Below are positions 21,586 to 24,761 of a stretch of DNA of 24,761 nucleotides, piece by piece. Origin of the DNA: an uncultured bacterium (GTDB taxonomy: Bacteria > Actinomycetota > Coriobacteriia > Coriobacteriales > Coriobacteriaceae); NCBI GenBank assembly GCA_905215835.1, contig CAJMRR010000007.1, positions 1-24,761 of the forward strand. The letters are read 5' to 3'. Within the stretch, counting starts at the first letter, position 1; each line of letters begins with the position of its first letter. The notes below the pieces were generated by a model. That model had not been told where the DNA came from. It saw only the letters and a list, made by a program, of their open reading frames with translations, and did not search any database. The translations under genes were made by a program, and so were the position numbers.

Positions 21586-24500
21586 ATGCAGGCAGATTCC
21601 GCTCAGCAGCAGGGCCTTTATCGCCCCGAATTCGACCACGATGCATGTGGCATCGGCGCGCTTGCCGATATCAACGGTGAGCGCCATCACCAGATTCTGG
21701 ACGATGCGCTGTCCATTCTGGTCAACTTGGAGCACCGCGGCGGCACGGGACTCGAGAAGAACACCGGCGACGGCGCCGGCATCCTGTTCCAGGTTCCGCA
21801 TCACTTTTTTCGAAAAGAGGCCCAAAAGTGCGGCCAGATTCTGCCGGCAGAGGGCGACTATGGCGTGGCCATGCTGTTCTTCCCGCAGGACGACAAGGGC
21901 GTAGAGGATGCCCGCCGCGTGTTTGAGGAGGGCTGTGCCGAGGCCGGCGTGCCGCTGCTCTTTTGGCGCGAGGTGCCGGTCGACCCGCACGACCTGGGCG
22001 AGACGGCTCGCGCCTGCATGCCTACTATCCTGCAGGCCTTCCTGGGACGTCCGGACGACACGCCCGCCGGCGATGCCTTTGAGCGTCGCCTGTACGTGTG
22101 CCGCCGCACCATCGAAAAGAAGGCCGACGCTGAGTTCGCCCTGCGCGACAAGATCTTCTACGTGTGCTCCATGAGCTCGCGCACCATCGTGTACAAGGGC
22201 ATGCTGGTCGCCACGCAGATGCGCCGCTTCTTCATCGATCTCAACGACGCCGCCGTCAAAACGGCCGTGGCGCTCGTACACTCGCGCTACTCCACCAACA
22301 CCACGCCCAGTTGGGAGCGTGCGCACCCCAACCGCTTTATCATCCACAACGGCGAGATCAACACCCTCAAGGGCAATGTCAACTGGATTCGCGCCCGCGA
22401 ACCCAACCTGTACAGTCCCGTGTTGCAGCACGATCTTGAGCGCGTGATGCCCATCATCAACCGCGAGGGCTCCGACTCCGCGATTCTGGACAACGTGCTC
22501 GAGTTCTTGGTCATGAACGGTCGCCCGCTCACGCGTGCCGCATCCATGCTGCTGCCCGAGCCGTGGGACCACAACGACAATCTGAGCGAGGAGCGCCGCG
22601 CCTACGACGCCTACCAGTCCATGCTCATGGAGCCGTGGGATGGCCCGGCGGCCATCGCCTTTACCGACGGTCGCACGCTGGGTGCCGCCCTCGACCGTAA
22701 CGGCCTACGTCCCGCCCGTTACTATGTGACGCGCGACGGCCGCTTTATGCTGGCAAGCGAGGTGGGCACCATCGAGGTGAGCCCCGAGAACATCCTGACG
22801 AGCGGCTGTCTGGGGCCGGGCCAGATGCTCGAGGTCGATTTTGCCCGTGGCCGCGTGATCTACAACGACGAGCTGCGCGCCCGTTACGCCAAGGAAAAGC
22901 CCTACCGTGATTGGATTGCCGAGGAGACGCTGACCGTCGACGCGCTCGATGAGCCCGTTGCGGCAACACCCGCCGAGGACGCTGAGGTGCCTGCCGCCGT
23001 GCGTATGGCCAAGCTTGGCTATCACTGGGATGATGTTGACGAGGTCGTGCGTCCCATGGCCCAGCAGGGCAAGGCGCCGCTTGCCTCGATGGGCATCGAC
23101 GCGCCGCTGGCCTGCCTGTCCAAGAAGACGCGTTCGTTCTTCGACTACTTCTATCAGCTGTTCGCTCAGGTCACGAACCCGCCCATCGACGCCCTTCGCG
23201 AGCATATGGTGACTTCGACCACGCTCTACCTGGGCAACCACGGCAACCTGCTCGAGGATTCCCGTACGGCCTGCCAGCTGGTGCGCTTGGAGCGTCCGCT
23301 GCTGAGCGAGGAGGAGTTTGACCGCATCTGCGCCATCGACCGCGTGGGCTTTAAGACTCGCCGCTTCCGTGCCGTCTACCGCCGCGACGCCGGCGAGGGC
23401 GCGCTGCAGGCTGCGCTCAAGCAGCTTGCCGAGGACGTCGAGGCTGCGGTCCGCGACGGCGTGAACATCGTGGTGCTGAGCGATCGTGCCGCTGCGGGCG
23501 AGGTGCCCGTGCCGTCGCTGCTTGCCGTGGGCTGCGTGCACAACCACCTGATCCGCGCTGGCGTGCGCACCTTTGCCGATATCGTGGTGGAGTGCGGCGA
23601 TGCCGTGTCTCCGCACGACTTTGCGGCGCTGGTGGGCTACTCCGCGAGCGGCATCTATCCGTACAATGCGCATGCGTGCATCCGCGACTTGGCGGCGCGC
23701 GGCGATTTGGACGTGACGGCCGAGCAGGGCATCGACAACTACAACAAGGCCGCGACGGCGGGCATCGTCTCCATCATGTCCAAGATGGGCATCTCCACGG
23801 TGCAGAGCTACCACTCCGCGCAGATCTTCGAGGCCGTGGGCTTTACGCCGGAGTTCGTCAACGCGTATTTCGCCGGCACGGTGAGCCGTGTGGGCGGTAT
23901 GGGTGTCGAGGACGTTGAGCGCGAGCAAAACGAGCGCTACGACGCCGCGCTCGCTATCCTTAAGAGCCCGGCTCCCGATCAGCTGCCCACGCTGGGTCTG
24001 ACCAAGTGGCGCCCGCTCGGTGGCGAGGATCACCTGATCGACCCTCAGACTGTCTACCTGCTGCAGACCGCCTGCCGTGAGGACAGTTACGACACCTTTA
24101 AGGAGTACAGCGCCCGCCTGCACCGCACCGGCCGTGCCGTGCGCCTGCGCGACTTGCTCGACTTTAATGCCAGCGGCCGCACTCCGGTGGCACTCGACGA
24201 GGTCGAGCCCGCGCTCAACATCGTCCGCCGCTTTAACACCGGCGCCATGTCGTACGGCTCCATCAGCAAGGAAGCACACGAGTGCATGGCCATCGCCATG
24301 AACCGCCTGCATGGCCGTTCCAACTCCGGTGAGGGCGGCGAGGACCCGCGCCGCGAGACCCCGCTGGCTAACGGTGACTCCAAGAACTCCGCCATCAAGC
24401 AGGTGGCAAGTGCGCGCTTTGGCGTGACGAGCCGCTACCTGTGCAGCGCCTTCGAGATTCAGATCAAGATGGCCCAGGGCGCCAAGCCCGGCGAGGGTGG

Positions 24501-24761
24501 CCACCTGCCCGGTAAGAAGGTCTACCCCTGGATCGCCGAGGTCCGTCAGTCCACGCCCGGCATCGGCCTGATCTCGCCTCCGCCGCACCACGACATCTAC
24601 TCTATCGAAGACCTGGCCGAGCTCATCTTCGACCTTAAGAACGCCAACCCCGGCGCACGCGTGTCGGTCAAGCTGGTCAGCGAGGCCGGCGTCGGTACCA
24701 TCGCCACCGGTGTGGCCAAGGGTGCTGCCGACAAGATCTTGATCAGCGGCCACAACGGCGG
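21586..24761 (+). CDS. gltB: Glutamate synthase large subunit (gene cut by window end)
   Basis: The large subunit of glutamate synthase takes ammonia from glutamine and adds it to 2-oxoglutarate, making two glutamates. About 1058 of the expected ~1500 residues are visible, with an open frame to the end. C21 in HDACGIGALAD is the N-terminal nucleophile of the class II glutamine amidotransferase domain after removal of a 20-residue propeptide. EHRGGTGLEKNTGDGAG, VHSRYSTNTTPSW, RFIIHNGEINTLKGN and DRNGLRPARYY continue that domain to about residue 400. The central domain follows, and the FMN-binding synthase domain begins around 840 (RRFNTGAMSYGSISKEAH, GRSNSGEGGEDP, KPGEGGHLPG, ISPPPHHDIYSIEDL). 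ATG 21586 has GGGGAGGA 5 nt upstream. The Fe-S cysteines, the GXGXG domain and gltD would lie beyond the window. Confidence 0.96.
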   Translation, partial: MQADSAQQQGLYRPEFDHDACGIGALADINGERHHQILDDALSILVNLEHRGGTGLEKNTGDGAGILFQVPHHFFRKEAQKCGQILPAEGDYGVAMLFFPQDDKGVEDARRVFEEGCAEAGVPLLFWREVPVDPHDLGETARACMPTILQAFLGRPDDTPAGDAFERRLYVCRRTIEKKADAEFALRDKIFYVCSMSSRTIVYKGMLVATQMRRFFIDLNDAAVKTAVALVHSRYSTNTTPSWERAHPNRFIIHNGEINTLKGNVNWIRAREPNLYSPVLQHDLERVMPIINREGSDSAILDNVLEFLVMNGRPLTRAASMLLPEPWDHNDNLSEERRAYDAYQSMLMEPWDGPAAIAFTDGRTLGAALDRNGLRPARYYVTRDGRFMLASEVGTIEVSPENILTSGCLGPGQMLEVDFARGRVIYNDELRARYAKEKPYRDWIAEETLTVDALDEPVAATPAEDAEVPAAVRMAKLGYHWDDVDEVVRPMAQQGKAPLASMGIDAPLACLSKKTRSFFDYFYQLFAQVTNPPIDALREHMVTSTTLYLGNHGNLLEDSRTACQLVRLERPLLSEEEFDRICAIDRVGFKTRRFRAVYRRDAGEGALQAALKQLAEDVEAAVRDGVNIVVLSDRAAAGEVPVPSLLAVGCVHNHLIRAGVRTFADIVVECGDAVSPHDFAALVGYSASGIYPYNAHACIRDLAARGDLDVTAEQGIDNYNKAATAGIVSIMSKMGISTVQSYHSAQIFEAVGFTPEFVNAYFAGTVSRVGGMGVEDVEREQNERYDAALAILKSPAPDQLPTLGLTKWRPLGGEDHLIDPQTVYLLQTACREDSYDTFKEYSARLHRTGRAVRLRDLLDFNASGRTPVALDEVEPALNIVRRFNTGAMSYGSISKEAHECMAIAMNRLHGRSNSGEGGEDPRRETPLANGDSKNSAIKQVASARFGVTSRYLCSAFEIQIKMAQGAKPGEGGHLPGKKVYPWIAEVRQSTPGIGLISPPPHHDIYSIEDLAELIFDLKNANPGARVSVKLVSEAGVGTIATGVAKGAADKILISGHNG

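Overview
The window looks like chromosomal DNA of a high-GC Gram-positive gut bacterium, most likely a Coriobacteriia member such as Collinsella. This rests on GC-rich third codon positions, Actinobacteria-style gene content (prfB, ftsE with a long Pro/Ala-rich N-terminal extension, ftsX, rnr, smpB), and Gram-positive families such as YitT, VanZ and MupG. The genus is an inference.

Layout, left to right. (1) 1-1440: the 3' end of prfB (release factor 2), two stacked terminator hairpins, and a YitT-family membrane protein. (2) 1648-3421: a transketolase split into N- and C-terminal subunit genes. (3) 3422-3946: a structured intergenic region with a terminator, a 21-bp-arm inverted repeat whose relative sits at 17444-17510, and a ~120-nt near-perfect inverted repeat. 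(4) 3947-6074: ftsE-ftsX, overlapping. (5) 6210-8340: rnr (RNase R), split by a one-base frameshift near 7709. (6) 8439-9122: a small serine recombinase preceded by two dyad-symmetric sites, then a VanZ-like membrane protein. (7) 10013-14456: a MurNAc / MurNAc-disaccharide catabolic cluster: a MurR/RpiR regulator, murQ (etherase), a MurP-like PTS EIIBC, and mupG (6-phospho-muramidase) behind a strong internal terminator. (8) 14549-15515: an ArsC/Spx-like thioredoxin-fold protein, a three-unit hairpin array, and a small minus-strand protein resembling the N-terminal half of a MarR-type regulator family. (9) 15792-15959: tRNA-Gln(CTG) and tRNA-Glu(CTC). (10) 16054-18374: a TPR-like protein overlapping smpB, a flavin reductase-like protein and a minimal rubredoxin. 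(11) 18763-20880, minus strand: mntH (Nramp) and gpmA, flanked on both sides by arrays of three hairpins with an exact 80-nt period. (12) 21586-24761: the first ~1058 residues of gltB (glutamate synthase large subunit), running off the window.

The order prfB, ftsEX, rnr, smpB resembles a housekeeping arrangement known in many Gram-positives. Here it is interrupted by accessory blocks. The mur cluster is a coherent pathway: PTS uptake and 6-phosphorylation, hydrolysis of the phosphodisaccharide (MupG), cleavage of the lactyl ether (MurQ), and a sugar-phosphate-sensing regulator. The most unusual content is non-coding: at least three families of intergenic inverted repeats, two of them in three-unit arrays with regular spacing, that do not match any standard element I can name.
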